Made by a program: the position numbers and the translations under genes
The notes under the pieces: generated by a model
Told to the model about the DNA's origin: nothing
Databases searched by the model: none
What the model saw: the letters and a program-made list of their open reading frames with translations, nothing else
In this document: piece by piece, positions 16,738 through 24,675 of the stretch
Layout: the number at the start of each line of letters is the position of its first letter
Position numbering within the stretch: the stretch's first letter is position 1
DNA from: a candidate division TM6 bacterium GW2011_GWE2_42_60
GTDB taxonomy: Bacteria; Babelota; Babeliae; Babelales; Babelaceae
Assembly (NCBI GenBank): GCA_000996275.1
Contig: LCEG01000002.1
Coordinates: 203,246 to 267,245, forward strand
Length of the DNA: 64,000 nucleotides
Reading direction: 5' to 3'

Positions 16738-18495
16738 TTATTTTGCTATCGCAGCATAGTTTATTAATTTGATAATTTCTTGTAAGGAGAAGTGTTTTGT
16801 ATTTTTGTAAATTTCACTAGGTAATTCGTCTTTTGTAATCATCCATGCTACATAATCCATATTAATATCATCCTCAAAAACCACTGGGAATATAGGGACT
16901 GTAAATAGGCTAAGGGTGTCGCCATTAATCTCTATATTTTTGTTATTTAACCAGGCTTGAAGTGATTTTCCAAAAATAGTAGCTGACTTATTTTCATGTT
17001 TAGGGTTGTCATCTATACCGACTAAAATTAAAACATAGGCTTGTTTGTCTTCCAAAATAATGGGAACACGGGCTAAAACCCTTTTTGAGCCTAATGTAAC
17101 ATTTCCTGTAACATTAATTATAATTGAATCTTCACCGATATAAGAACTAGCACCAATCTTTGAATCTAATATTACGCATTTATCAGAAATTATGGCGCCA
17201 TCAGCCACAAAGCTTTGATAGATACAGCAATCTGCTCCAATATTTGATTCGATACCAATCTTACTTTGAAAACGATTTTGCAAATTATAAATTTGCGCAA
17301 CTTTTGAATAAGCGGATAACCCGTTCTTATAAAAACGAATTGTATCAACCAATTCTTCGCAATAAGTGTCTTCTTCGTTGCCACAAAGGTAAATCGATTT
17401 ATTCAATGATTTTCTAACTATCTCATATAGCTTAGTATAAAAAAGCATCCTTTTTTCAGGCGTATCGCTAAGCTGTGCATGAGGAGTTTGGTATTCAGCT
17501 AACCTTAGAGCAATATAGTCATCTTTATTCATAAAAAATGGCAATATGCAATCGCTAGTAAATATCTCATACCCCCTATCAGCAAGTTTTATAAGGTCAT
17601 TAATTTGACTAGCGCCTTCTAAATAATTAGCGTACATTGCCAAAAATTCAGCTGATTTGCCAGCAATAATATAATTATTGGTAAGCTCAGACCAAACTCT
17701 TTTGTCCTGTAGTATCTCTTTATGCATTAATTGCTCGCGCACCTCAGGAGAAGGTTTTCTCTTAAAATCTACAATTTCACGCGAAGTTGAATCTTCAACA
17801 ATAAGCTCTGATCGTTTGGCTTCTACAGCAGAAACTGGATCAACAAAATAATTAATACCTTCTTTGATTTCACAATCTGATAGAAATAATTGATCCGAAC
17901 AAAGTATGATAAGGCCTGAAAAGCCCATGGTCGCCATTTTTTGACCAAAAAAGTAACTATTTAAAATTGCAAAATAGAGTGTACTAGCCAAGATATCATC
18001 TGAGCGATTCAAAGGTATAGGCATTTGGCATTTGTTAGCATAGGCATATGCCGCTATCATTCGCCTTGCCATACCACCTGCTTTAATAACTGCAATTCGT
18101 AAATCTTTAAAGTCTTTTCCATTTACACTAGTCCACTGATAGGAATTTTGGATTTCTGCTAAAGCGCATAAAAGTCCGCCAGTCGAACCAATAAATCCAC
18201 CTTTCCCTTCGGCATCAGCAATCACTTTAATTTGTACATCATCACGAAACAAGTGAGCATACTGCTTATCAAGGACTTCTTCATAAAACTTTTTTTCACA
18301 CTCGTTTCGCGCAGTAATCAAAATAATATCGATGTTAGGATGAAGATTTATTTTTTTATCTAGCTCGTTTGTCAATGCAGATTCAGTTTTAGTAAGCAAA
18401 TGGCGAAAGAAAACATCCTCATCTACAGCCGTAATGAAGGTGTTTGTAAAAAACAAGTACATCACCAAAAGCTTTAGAAAATTCACAATAAACAT
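16738..18495 (-). CDS. GDP-sugar-pyrophosphorylase/fucokinase-like nucleotidyltransferase
   Basis: 585 residues. Hydrophobic leader about 1-23. The region IDIILITARNECEKKFYEE, then IADAEGKGGFIGSTGGLL and IAVIKAGGMARRM, follows the layout of the L-fucokinase/GDP-fucose pyrophosphorylase family (pfam07959-like), including the G-rich nucleotide loop and a GG-x-x-R-R/K-M step. Near 405-475 there are hexapeptide-type repeats (IGIESNIGADCCI, SKIGASSYIGEDSII) expected of a left-handed beta helix. It probably activates a sugar-1-phosphate with NTP; which sugar is unknown. First gene of the operon with a phosphatase, a Nudix hydrolase and a kinase. Confidence 0.65.
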   Translation of the reverse strand: MFIVNFLKLLVMYLFFTNTFITAVDEDVFFRHLLTKTESALTNELDKKINLHPNIDIILITARNECEKKFYEEVLDKQYAHLFRDDVQIKVIADAEGKGGFIGSTGGLLCALAEIQNSYQWTSVNGKDFKDLRIAVIKAGGMARRMIAAYAYANKCQMPIPLNRSDDILASTLYFAILNSYFFGQKMATMGFSGLIILCSDQLFLSDCEIKEGINYFVDPVSAVEAKRSELIVEDSTSREIVDFKRKPSPEVREQLMHKEILQDKRVWSELTNNYIIAGKSAEFLAMYANYLEGASQINDLIKLADRGYEIFTSDCILPFFMNKDDYIALRLAEYQTPHAQLSDTPEKRMLFYTKLYEIVRKSLNKSIYLCGNEEDTYCEELVDTIRFYKNGLSAYSKVAQIYNLQNRFQSKIGIESNIGADCCIYQSFVADGAIISDKCVILDSKIGASSYIGEDSIIINVTGNVTLGSKRVLARVPIILEDKQAYVLILVGIDDNPKHENKSATIFGKSLQAWLNNKNIEINGDTLSLFTVPIFPVVFEDDINMDYVAWMITKDELPSEIYKNTKHFSLQEIIKLINYAAIAK

Positions 18496-18627
18496 CCTTA
18501 TTTAAACAAATTTATAACTAATAAACAGTTTATCTAAAATTACAAAAATCTCTATTTAAATCCAAATACAAGCAATATAAGACAAGTTGAAAAACCAAAA
18601 AACCATCTTTAAAAACAAGATTCTTGG

Positions 18628-18643
18628 AGCCTGTTTGATTAAG
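18628..18643. repeat. Short direct repeat AGCCTGTTTGATTAAG, left copy
   Basis: Abuts the 5' end of the duplicated outer-membrane 3' fragment. The right copy, AGCCTGTTTGACTAAG, is at 19007-19022, so the two bracket the fragment. A third partial copy is at 7492. Confidence 0.6.
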
Positions 18644-18772
18644 CATGAAGAAGGTGACAGAAGGCCATTCATGGGAATTGGCGGTGAAGTAGAATTTGAC
18701 AGCAACAGGAATTGCAAAGTGTGTGCGGCAAATCAATGGGGCATCTGGACTCGAGTCGGCTTAGGCTTTTGA
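18643..18772 (+). pseudogene. Outer-membrane gene 3'-end fragment (copy 2)
   Basis: Encodes only the last ~42 residues of the protein at 11906 (RRPFMGIGGEVEF...WTRVGLGF), with one substitution (G to D) in the body and a TGA stop instead of TAA. No signal peptide or ribosome site precedes it. It is a partial duplicate, not a functional gene, and marks the far side of the 5-kb operon insertion. Confidence 0.85.
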
Positions 18773-19006
18773 GGCACTGTCTTCTTAGACATCCACCAAA
18801 GCTTTTTCACAACCTCTGAAGATTATCTCTTTTGCCAAAGGTCATTGCGCACTCAAGATTTACAAAAAAACTTCGTCTTTATTCTTGTCAGAGTTGAATC
18901 TGCGTTTGTAAAAAACCCAAAACAATCCATGGAATGATAGACTTACGCAAGGAGCATTCATCAGCACATTGACTTCCCCGATGGTTGGCTGCAAACCAGA
19001 CACGCA
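18773..19006. other. Duplicated 3' flank of the outer-membrane gene
   Basis: 18829-18905 matches the DNA just after the outer-membrane gene (13640-13715: AGATTATCTCTTTTGCCAA, then GCACTCAAGATTTACAAAAA). About 45 bp at 18775-18825 have no counterpart at copy 1. The remainder, to 19006, shows only scattered similarity to 13866-13917 (GACTTACGCAA). No gene seen. Confidence 0.6.
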
Positions 19007-19022
19007 AGCCTGTTTGACTAAG
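19007..19022. repeat. Short direct repeat AGCCTGTTTGACTAAG, right copy
   Basis: One mismatch from the copy at 18628-18643. It overlaps the stop region of the deacetylase gene. Confidence 0.55.
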
Positions 19023-19830
19023 TAGCTAAAGACGTCGGGGACAGGTATTCTTCCAGTTTCACAAATGTAAAACCTTTTTCTTTCAATTTTGGAATAGCAC
19101 GGCGTAATCCTGCACCTGTTTCTTTCTCTGGGCGATTGAAATGACAAATGATAATCGAACCATTTTCGCTCGTCAAAAACGCCTTTTCTACCTCATTTGC
19201 ATTAAGAGTTGCCCCTTTGTCACCAAGAACACTAAAGCCTATAACCTTGTAACCAAGTTCACTCACTATCTGCACGGCAACTTCATCATAAAATGCTGTT
19301 CCGCTCCGATAATATTTTGGTTTTCGTCCCGTCAGTAACGCAATTTTCAACCCATTTTTTTCTACCTCATCAACGACTTCTGCTGGACTTTTCGTTCCCT
19401 GCAAACCATAGATGCTGTTTCCATTGACTGAACAAGGCTTGTGCTCCATCCCATGACTTTCTATCTCAAACAATGGGTTTGCCGCCAATTCCTTAAATAT
19501 TGTAGGATTTTTATCAATCCATCTCGCGTTTATGAATAAGGTCGCAGGAACATTTTCTTTGATTAAAAAATCTATTAACTCTTTATCATATCCATCAGTC
19601 TTTGACCCACACGCATCACAGGTCAGTGCAATAACTTTGTCGCTTGTACCCAAAGTGCTTACCACTCCCGTTGCTGTTTCGCTCCATTCATATGGTACTT
19701 TACCTTCAAATTGCGTCACAATTTTTGCTTTTAATTTCTCATACGTCTCTTGTTCAAAGAGGAGTTCAACAGCCTGCATTCCAAAAAAACAGACACTTGC
19801 AAGAAGAGCGATAGTAGAGGTTTTTTTCAT
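19018..19830 (-). CDS. Secreted polysaccharide deacetylase (NodB domain)
   Basis: 270 residues from the ATG at 19830, where GGAG lies 5 nt upstream; the frame is open to 19860. Signal peptide about 1-20 (KKTSTIALLASVCFFGMQA). NodB motifs: motif 1 is TCDACG (usually TFDDG; the metal-site Asp is kept but the second Asp is Ala); motif 2 is SHGMEHKP with both metal histidines; motif 3 is RSGTAFYDE; the later ones are GFSVLGDKG and IIICHF. It would remove N-acetyl groups from peptidoglycan or chitin-like polymers in the periplasm. The changed motif 1 may alter activity. Monocistronic. Confidence 0.85.
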   Translation of the reverse strand: MKKTSTIALLASVCFFGMQAVELLFEQETYEKLKAKIVTQFEGKVPYEWSETATGVVSTLGTSDKVIALTCDACGSKTDGYDKELIDFLIKENVPATLFINARWIDKNPTIFKELAANPLFEIESHGMEHKPCSVNGNSIYGLQGTKSPAEVVDEVEKNGLKIALLTGRKPKYYRSGTAFYDEVAVQIVSELGYKVIGFSVLGDKGATLNANEVEKAFLTSENGSIIICHFNRPEKETGAGLRRAIPKLKEKGFTFVKLEEYLSPTSLAT

Positions 19831-19954
19831 GAAACTCCAACAGATTTTATAACAATGCATATCCGTTTTTCAAAAGACTATCCTGTACCAAACTCAAAAA
19901 ATAATCTAGGGATGGGTCTTTATCAGAAGACTGTAGGGCTCACGAAATATTTCG

Positions 19955-20845
19955 CTACCTATTTTTGATAATTTGAAGAATTGCTGCAATTGACTCGGTC
20001 GCTGCTGCTAAAGTACTATTTGCCTTAGTCACCATCGTTTTTTCACGCTCTTTACCCCCATGGGAAGCTCGAGCACTTTTTTCGTTCTGAAGATCTCGCA
20101 ATGGCTTTAGCACCTCTACGGCAATTTTTTTATCGCCACACAAGCGCGCTAGAAACAATTCCAACGCATTGAGTGATCCCGGCTTCTCAATAGATACTCC
20201 CAGGCTCACAGCAATTTTTTTCAATTTCTTTTCTTCGAAACCTTCAATTACAAGCCTTGCCAAGGGCAATAAAAAGCCATCGCGATACTGTTTATTTTCC
20301 TCTGTTAGTGGCAAAACTACTTCGTTGACCATCTGATCAAAATCTTCTCGAGGAGACCAAATTACTAGATTCGTGTCTCCTACTTGGAAACGCATTTCCC
20401 CTAAATTTTTCAACACACAAACTAACTCTTGTTTTGTAGAATTATCAAAGCTACAAAAAAAATCTCTCTCACGAGCCAATGATGATTCTGTTCCCTCCGG
20501 ATCCTCAAGATTATCTGGTCTCCAATGAGCTTGCTCTTTTTCAGGTAAAAGCGATAAATCATATAAATAACAATAAACTTCGCCACAAGAAGAATAACAA
20601 AGCGATTGGAGTATCCACCCTTCCTCCTTGCTTTTAATATAAGAATCTTCCACTAAATATTTATCTGGCTGCCCTGTATATCTTAACAAAACTTGTGGAT
20701 CAAAATAAGCACAAGAACGCTCATGACTAGAGTCACCAACGCAGACTTCACACATCTTCCCAGTTATTCGACATCTGACCCAAAATTTTTCTTGCTTTAC
20801 CACAACTCTACTTTTTTCAACCATAATAACGCGTCCCCTGCTCAA
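19955..20845 (-). CDS. Uncharacterised protein, possibly N-terminally truncated
   Basis: Up to 296 residues from a TTG at 20845, or 289 from the ATG at 20824; neither has a strong ribosome site. No signal peptide or membrane segment. The first half is Cys-containing (VRCRITGKMCEVC, ERSCAYFDP, CYSSCGEVYCYLYD). The second half is helical and ends with an Ala/Ser-rich, coiled-coil-like tail. It lies just downstream of nuclease copy 1 and its repeat, beginning where a degenerate terminator ends. The abrupt start suggests a gene whose 5' end was lost when the repeat region was laid down. Family not recognised. Confidence 0.55.
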   Translation of the reverse strand: MSRGRVIMVEKSRVVVKQEKFWVRCRITGKMCEVCVGDSSHERSCAYFDPQVLLRYTGQPDKYLVEDSYIKSKEEGWILQSLCYSSCGEVYCYLYDLSLLPEKEQAHWRPDNLEDPEGTESSLARERDFFCSFDNSTKQELVCVLKNLGEMRFQVGDTNLVIWSPREDFDQMVNEVVLPLTEENKQYRDGFLLPLARLVIEGFEEKKLKKIAVSLGVSIEKPGSLNALELFLARLCGDKKIAVEVLKPLRDLQNEKSARASHGGKEREKTMVTKANSTLAAATESIAAILQIIKNR

Positions 20846-20870
20846 AATCCCGCTTCAATTTTTCCCCAGC

Positions 20871-20910
20871 AAAACCTCACCGGAATTTGTTCTTCCAATG
20901 GGCTTTTAAT
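20871..20910 (-). terminator. Degenerate member of the CCACCGG terminator family
   Basis: AAAACCTCACCGG ... CCAATGGGCTTTT, loop AATTTGTTCTT. It matches the intact hairpins at 24429, 25729 and 27775 but has two stem mismatches. It sits in the same position relative to nuclease copy 1 as the intact one does to nuclease copy 2. Confidence 0.6.
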
Positions 20911-20978
20911 TTTTATTAAAGATAACAGCACTTGCATTCGAACAGCTTTGTAGCTGATCTTAGCCAAGAAGGACTGAC

Positions 20979-21082
20979 CGTGCCATACGAAACTCCGCTG
21001 AAAGAGTAAAGCATGGCGGCAGACATTGGGCACTCTTCGAACTTTTAGATGGAGTGAACTCGGTGAACAAATGCGGCTGATC
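20979..21082. repeat. Dispersed intergenic repeat, copy B
   Basis: From 21013 to 21082 it is identical or nearly so to 27865-27934 (ATGGCGGCAGACATTGGGC and on to AATGCGGCTGATC). The first ~35 bp are diverged. It starts 41 bp past the stop of nuclease copy 1. With the degenerate terminator it fills the intergenic space. Confidence 0.8.
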
Positions 21083-21123
21083 AATCAAACTACACATATC
21101 ACCTAAATCAAAAATTGAGAACA

Positions 21124-22815
21124 TCAAACAGCCTCATTACTTTCTTCAATTAAATCTTTCAATAATTTTGTAAATTGCTTCTCTAAAGAGCTTTCTGGCG
21201 TTTTCTGCTTTTGCTTCGATTTTATAACGTAAAACACGTCTTCTTTTCTCAACCAATCACAGAGCAATTTTGTTGATTCACAATCATCGCGATTATATGC
21301 ACGAATCTCTTCTAAAGTCTTTGACGTTTGCCAATCAAAACCATCGTTGTTTTGACGCCATTTATCATACTGAACAATCGAATCACCTCCTTTGGCAACT
21401 GCCGTAGTTCGTGCAGGCCTATAAAGATGTTCAATGGTTTTGAGAGAATAATCTGATACACCCACCCATAAACCATTATCCACAACCTTGCGTAAATCGA
21501 TAAATACATTCTCCCTCAATAGATTATCGATAAGTCCTTCACATTTTCCATAACGACCCATAAGCCTTTTTAGCGCTGTAACCTCGTAGTGATCATAATG
21601 ATAAATGTGCATAGTCGGATCATTTTTCCAACAATCGTAAACCCAGGTTACAAAATCTTGAAAAGACTGCTCTTCCTGATGAGCATCATGGGCCCACCAA
21701 TCTTTGTATATCAATTCATCTTTATGTGCAGGATCAATTTCAACAACACCAAATAGATATTCTAAGCCACCCTTCACAAGGGGATAGCCTTCCATATCAA
21801 ACCAAACATCGTTAGTAGATGCGGGTGGCAATAAGGCAATCTTTTCTTTTTGTTGATCTTCAGATGTATATTTAGCCTGATAAACGGGTTTTATCTTCCC
21901 ACGAGATTGTAATTGCAAGGAAGCCTGTTGTTTTAAGTTTTTCAGAGTACTCGGCTCAAGATTTGGTACATTGATTAAGGCAGGGTCAACTAATTGAGTT
22001 AAGGTAAACACACCACTTTTCTTTAGCTTCTTAATTTGCTCTTTCTTTATCCTGTAAACTAAACGCAAATGGTCTTCATCAACTAATTTTTTTTTTGCAT
22101 AACTAGTCCATCTACCATATTCAGTTTTCGCTGGAACATCAGAAGGCATTTGAGGATTAAAAGAAATTTGCCAACGCAAAAATGCATCTTTTAACTGTTT
22201 ATACAAATCAAAGTACTGAACTATCTTAAAAGATTTGACTTCACCATTTCCCAATATGACATGAGCACATTTTGGCAAAACACTTTGGATTGCCTCAAGC
22301 ATTTCAGCATACGCGCAAAGCTGTACAATAAAATATAGATCTACTTTCGAGGCTAGTTTTGTATCCCATGGTTCATAATGGTAATTACCCAACCTAGAAT
22401 CACCATTTACCCTGAATAAAAAATCTGCATATCCAGCAAGCTGATTACCCTCCGCATCTTCACTCGATAAATACGCTTGATAGATTATCTCCCTGCCTTC
22501 AGAAATTGCTTTTTTCGTAGAGTCAGAACTATTTTTTCTCGCCTCAGGGCTTCTATCACCTTGAGAAATCTCAACAACATCTCTACCCTCTGATTTTAAT
22601 TTATCAAGATAATCTCCCTCGTGTTCATACCCCTTGCGAAAACGAATTTTAAGCAATTCATCATAATCATCTGGCTTTACTTGATTTGGAAATTCTAAAT
22701 AATACCTATCCATCCACGTTATAAAACGGGACTCTATAAAATTCTTAAGATCAGAGGGTGAATAGATTATTTTGCCATTTTCATCTTTGTGCACAGTGGT
22801 CCCTATTTCAATCAA
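21124..22815 (-). CDS. TM0106-type RecB-like nuclease/RNase H protein, short copy
   Basis: 563 residues from the TTG at 22815, chosen because the paralogue at 27944 must begin at the equivalent TTG; the frame here is open to an ATG at 22956. The RecB-like nuclease half (about 1-240) has AGYADFLF, then YEPWDTKLA and VQLCAYAEML, matching G-x-x-D ... D-x-K ... Q-x-x-x-Y. A RNase H-like half (about 330-535) has WFDMEGYPLV (DxE), HYDHYEVTAL and YNRDDCESTK (two Asp). The SF1 helicase of the long copy is absent; the protein ends in a short Glu/Lys-rich tail. Predicted metal-dependent DNA or RNA processing. Divergent from a secreted ankyrin gene. Confidence 0.8.
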   Translation of the reverse strand: MIEIGTTVHKDENGKIIYSPSDLKNFIESRFITWMDRYYLEFPNQVKPDDYDELLKIRFRKGYEHEGDYLDKLKSEGRDVVEISQGDRSPEARKNSSDSTKKAISEGREIIYQAYLSSEDAEGNQLAGYADFLFRVNGDSRLGNYHYEPWDTKLASKVDLYFIVQLCAYAEMLEAIQSVLPKCAHVILGNGEVKSFKIVQYFDLYKQLKDAFLRWQISFNPQMPSDVPAKTEYGRWTSYAKKKLVDEDHLRLVYRIKKEQIKKLKKSGVFTLTQLVDPALINVPNLEPSTLKNLKQQASLQLQSRGKIKPVYQAKYTSEDQQKEKIALLPPASTNDVWFDMEGYPLVKGGLEYLFGVVEIDPAHKDELIYKDWWAHDAHQEEQSFQDFVTWVYDCWKNDPTMHIYHYDHYEVTALKRLMGRYGKCEGLIDNLLRENVFIDLRKVVDNGLWVGVSDYSLKTIEHLYRPARTTAVAKGGDSIVQYDKWRQNNDGFDWQTSKTLEEIRAYNRDDCESTKLLCDWLRKEDVFYVIKSKQKQKTPESSLEKQFTKLLKDLIEESNEAV

Positions 22816-23007
22816 AAAATTATATTTATCTCTAACACACAGTTTACAGTAATTTATAAAAACCTCTATTAAAGGCCAATAGCAAAGCGAATGTGACAGA
22901 TTGCAAACAAAAAACTTGCATTTCAGCTGAAAATTCTTGATATCTGACGTCGCCATGCGCTATAATTATATTGTATTTGTAAATAATTTTAAAACAGGTA
23001 AGAATTC
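22816..23007. promoter_or_regulatory. Duplicated bidirectional promoter region, copy 1
   Basis: About 190 bp between divergent genes, near-identical to 31376-31566 (shared ACACACAGTTTACAGTAA, CTCTATTAAAGGCCAATAG, TATTGTATTTGTAAATAA). The plus-strand promoter TTGATA (22937-22942) N18 TATAAT (22961-22966) is kept in both copies. A minus-strand promoter is likely in the TTGGCC...TATAAA stretch. Confidence 0.7.
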
Positions 23008-24396
23008 ATGAAAAACTATATTTTTTTAATCACGATGCTAACGTTTAGCGCGCTAAACTCTTCTCAACCAACCCCCAAAGATCCTCCGTTTATTTCAAAA
23101 GATACTATTGAAACACTCCTGAGTACCGCAAAAGCTATGCAGGCAAAAGACTTTGCAAAAGCTGCCGAAATAATTGATCAAAATCCAGAAATTCTCGATA
23201 ACACCATTCAAGTAGGATCTCTCTATCCAATTATTATAACCTATCGAACATTGTCTGAAAAAGAAAATTCTAATGAAGGAAAATTGAGCGCATTTCTAAA
23301 TTCAAAAGGACTAATGGAGCGACATATTCTTGATATAGCTGCGGAATTTGGATCTCCTGAATTCATTGAAAATGTACTTCAAAAATTTCTCAAACGTCAA
23401 AATATTCCTATGCCTATATATTCTCTTATTGAAAGCTGTGTGAAAAACAGCGAAACCGACAATACACAAGTCCCATCTTGCTTGCTTGATACAAAATGGT
23501 TAACTTCAGCCAAAAATCCTCTTGCCGTAGCTGCAGCAGAAGGGAAATTAAAGGTTGTTAAAACCATCGTTGAATTTGTTAAAAAATACTATAAAGAACG
23601 CGGGCTCCCCGTGCCAAGTTCATTTTTCCATTCTGGATTTGTAGGGTCAGTAAATAATGGTAAAATTCTTGCACTGGCAGTAACTACAGTAGAAACCCCA
23701 TCTATTACAAATGCGATACAAACAGGTGTTCCTGGTATAGCAGTCCCTACAATTAAACAACATAAAACTGCCGCGCATCTCACCTATGTACATGGGGGTG
23801 CTCTTTTATTGGCTCTTGCTTACGGGCACAAAGACGTAGCTCAATATCTCATAAATGAGGGTGCTCTTGACGAAACACCTCGACAAACAAAATACGGTTT
23901 ATTACCTGGGGATGGATACCTTCCAATAGCATTCTATACCATACCTCAAGCAATAGGAGCAAAACCTATACAGAAGAGCTGTACTGTTGATCTTGCTAAA
24001 TATGCACGCGAAGCTGGCCTAACTATTCCTGTCTCTACAACAGACCTTGAACGCTTATCCCGTGCGGTAAAAAACAACGATCTCGCCAAAGTCAAAAAGA
24101 TTGTTCTGGCAAACAAAGAATTGGTTTTAAACAAAGATAGAGAGGGAATATTACCCATTGAATGGGCTGGCAATAAACTTGAAATCGCTCAATTTTTAAA
24201 AGAACAGGGATCTGCAGTCCCCGAGTCTCTTCTTTATTATGCCTTCGGCTCTGGATCGCTTCCTGTTGCCAAATGGCTTGTAGAAGAGCTAAAAATGGAT
24301 CCTAAAACCCAGCTTGATAAGCTCATTGATGTTGCTCGGAGAAATGGGCAAGAACATATGATCCAATATCTTGGTGAACTTGGGTTAAAGGTTTAA
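23008..24396 (+). CDS. Secreted ankyrin-type protein of nuclease module 1
   Basis: 462 residues. Signal peptide about 1-19 (NYIFLITMLTFSALNSS). The central region has degenerate ankyrin helices (LAVAAAEGKLKVVKTIVEF, GGALLLALAYGHKDVAQYLINEGA). The last ~110 residues (LSRAVKNNDLAKVKKIV to IQYLGELGLKV) align closely with the end of the ankyrin protein at 31567, including identical YAFGSGSLPVAKWL and DVARRNGQEHMIQYLGE. AGG lies about 11 nt before the ATG. It shares a bidirectional promoter with nuclease copy 1. Predicted exported protein-binding factor; its link to a nuclease is unexplained. Confidence 0.83.
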   Translation: MKNYIFLITMLTFSALNSSQPTPKDPPFISKDTIETLLSTAKAMQAKDFAKAAEIIDQNPEILDNTIQVGSLYPIIITYRTLSEKENSNEGKLSAFLNSKGLMERHILDIAAEFGSPEFIENVLQKFLKRQNIPMPIYSLIESCVKNSETDNTQVPSCLLDTKWLTSAKNPLAVAAAEGKLKVVKTIVEFVKKYYKERGLPVPSSFFHSGFVGSVNNGKILALAVTTVETPSITNAIQTGVPGIAVPTIKQHKTAAHLTYVHGGALLLALAYGHKDVAQYLINEGALDETPRQTKYGLLPGDGYLPIAFYTIPQAIGAKPIQKSCTVDLAKYAREAGLTIPVSTTDLERLSRAVKNNDLAKVKKIVLANKELVLNKDREGILPIEWAGNKLEIAQFLKEQGSAVPESLLYYAFGSGSLPVAKWLVEELKMDPKTQLDKLIDVARRNGQEHMIQYLGELGLKV

Positions 24397-24428
24397 ATTA
24401 CCTATTCTAATTTTGTAGCACTCCAGCG

Positions 24429-24470
24429 AAAAACCCACCGGAATTTATTTTTCCGATGGGTTTTTCTTTT
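24429..24470 (+). terminator. CCACCGG-family terminator
   Basis: AAAAACCCACCGG / CCGATGGGTTTTT with loop AATTTATTTTT, followed by T-rich sequence. Downstream of the ankyrin gene ending at 24396. One of four related hairpins in the window. Confidence 0.88.
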
Positions 24471-24675
24471 TAGCAAATAAGTTTTGACTCAAAAAAATAT
24501 GCGTAGTCGCAAAAAAAAAACTTCACGACAGAGTTTGAATTTATGCTTCAGTTTTATTTAAAGTTGTTTCAAATAGGCCCTATATAATTTTCGAAACTTT
24601 AGTGCTATGCTTCTCAAAACAAAATTTAATCTTGCAAACAGATTAATCCATCATTAACGAGAAAAGGAGAAACGC

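Noticed and set aside
22816-22956. Longer start for the short nuclease at 22956
   Set aside because: The paralogue has a stop codon three codons before the equivalent TTG, and the extra residues fall in the duplicated promoter region.
24583-24588. Full promoter for the gene at 24676
   Set aside because: TATAAT is good, but no acceptable -35 lies at 16-18 bp, so it is mentioned only within the gene entry.
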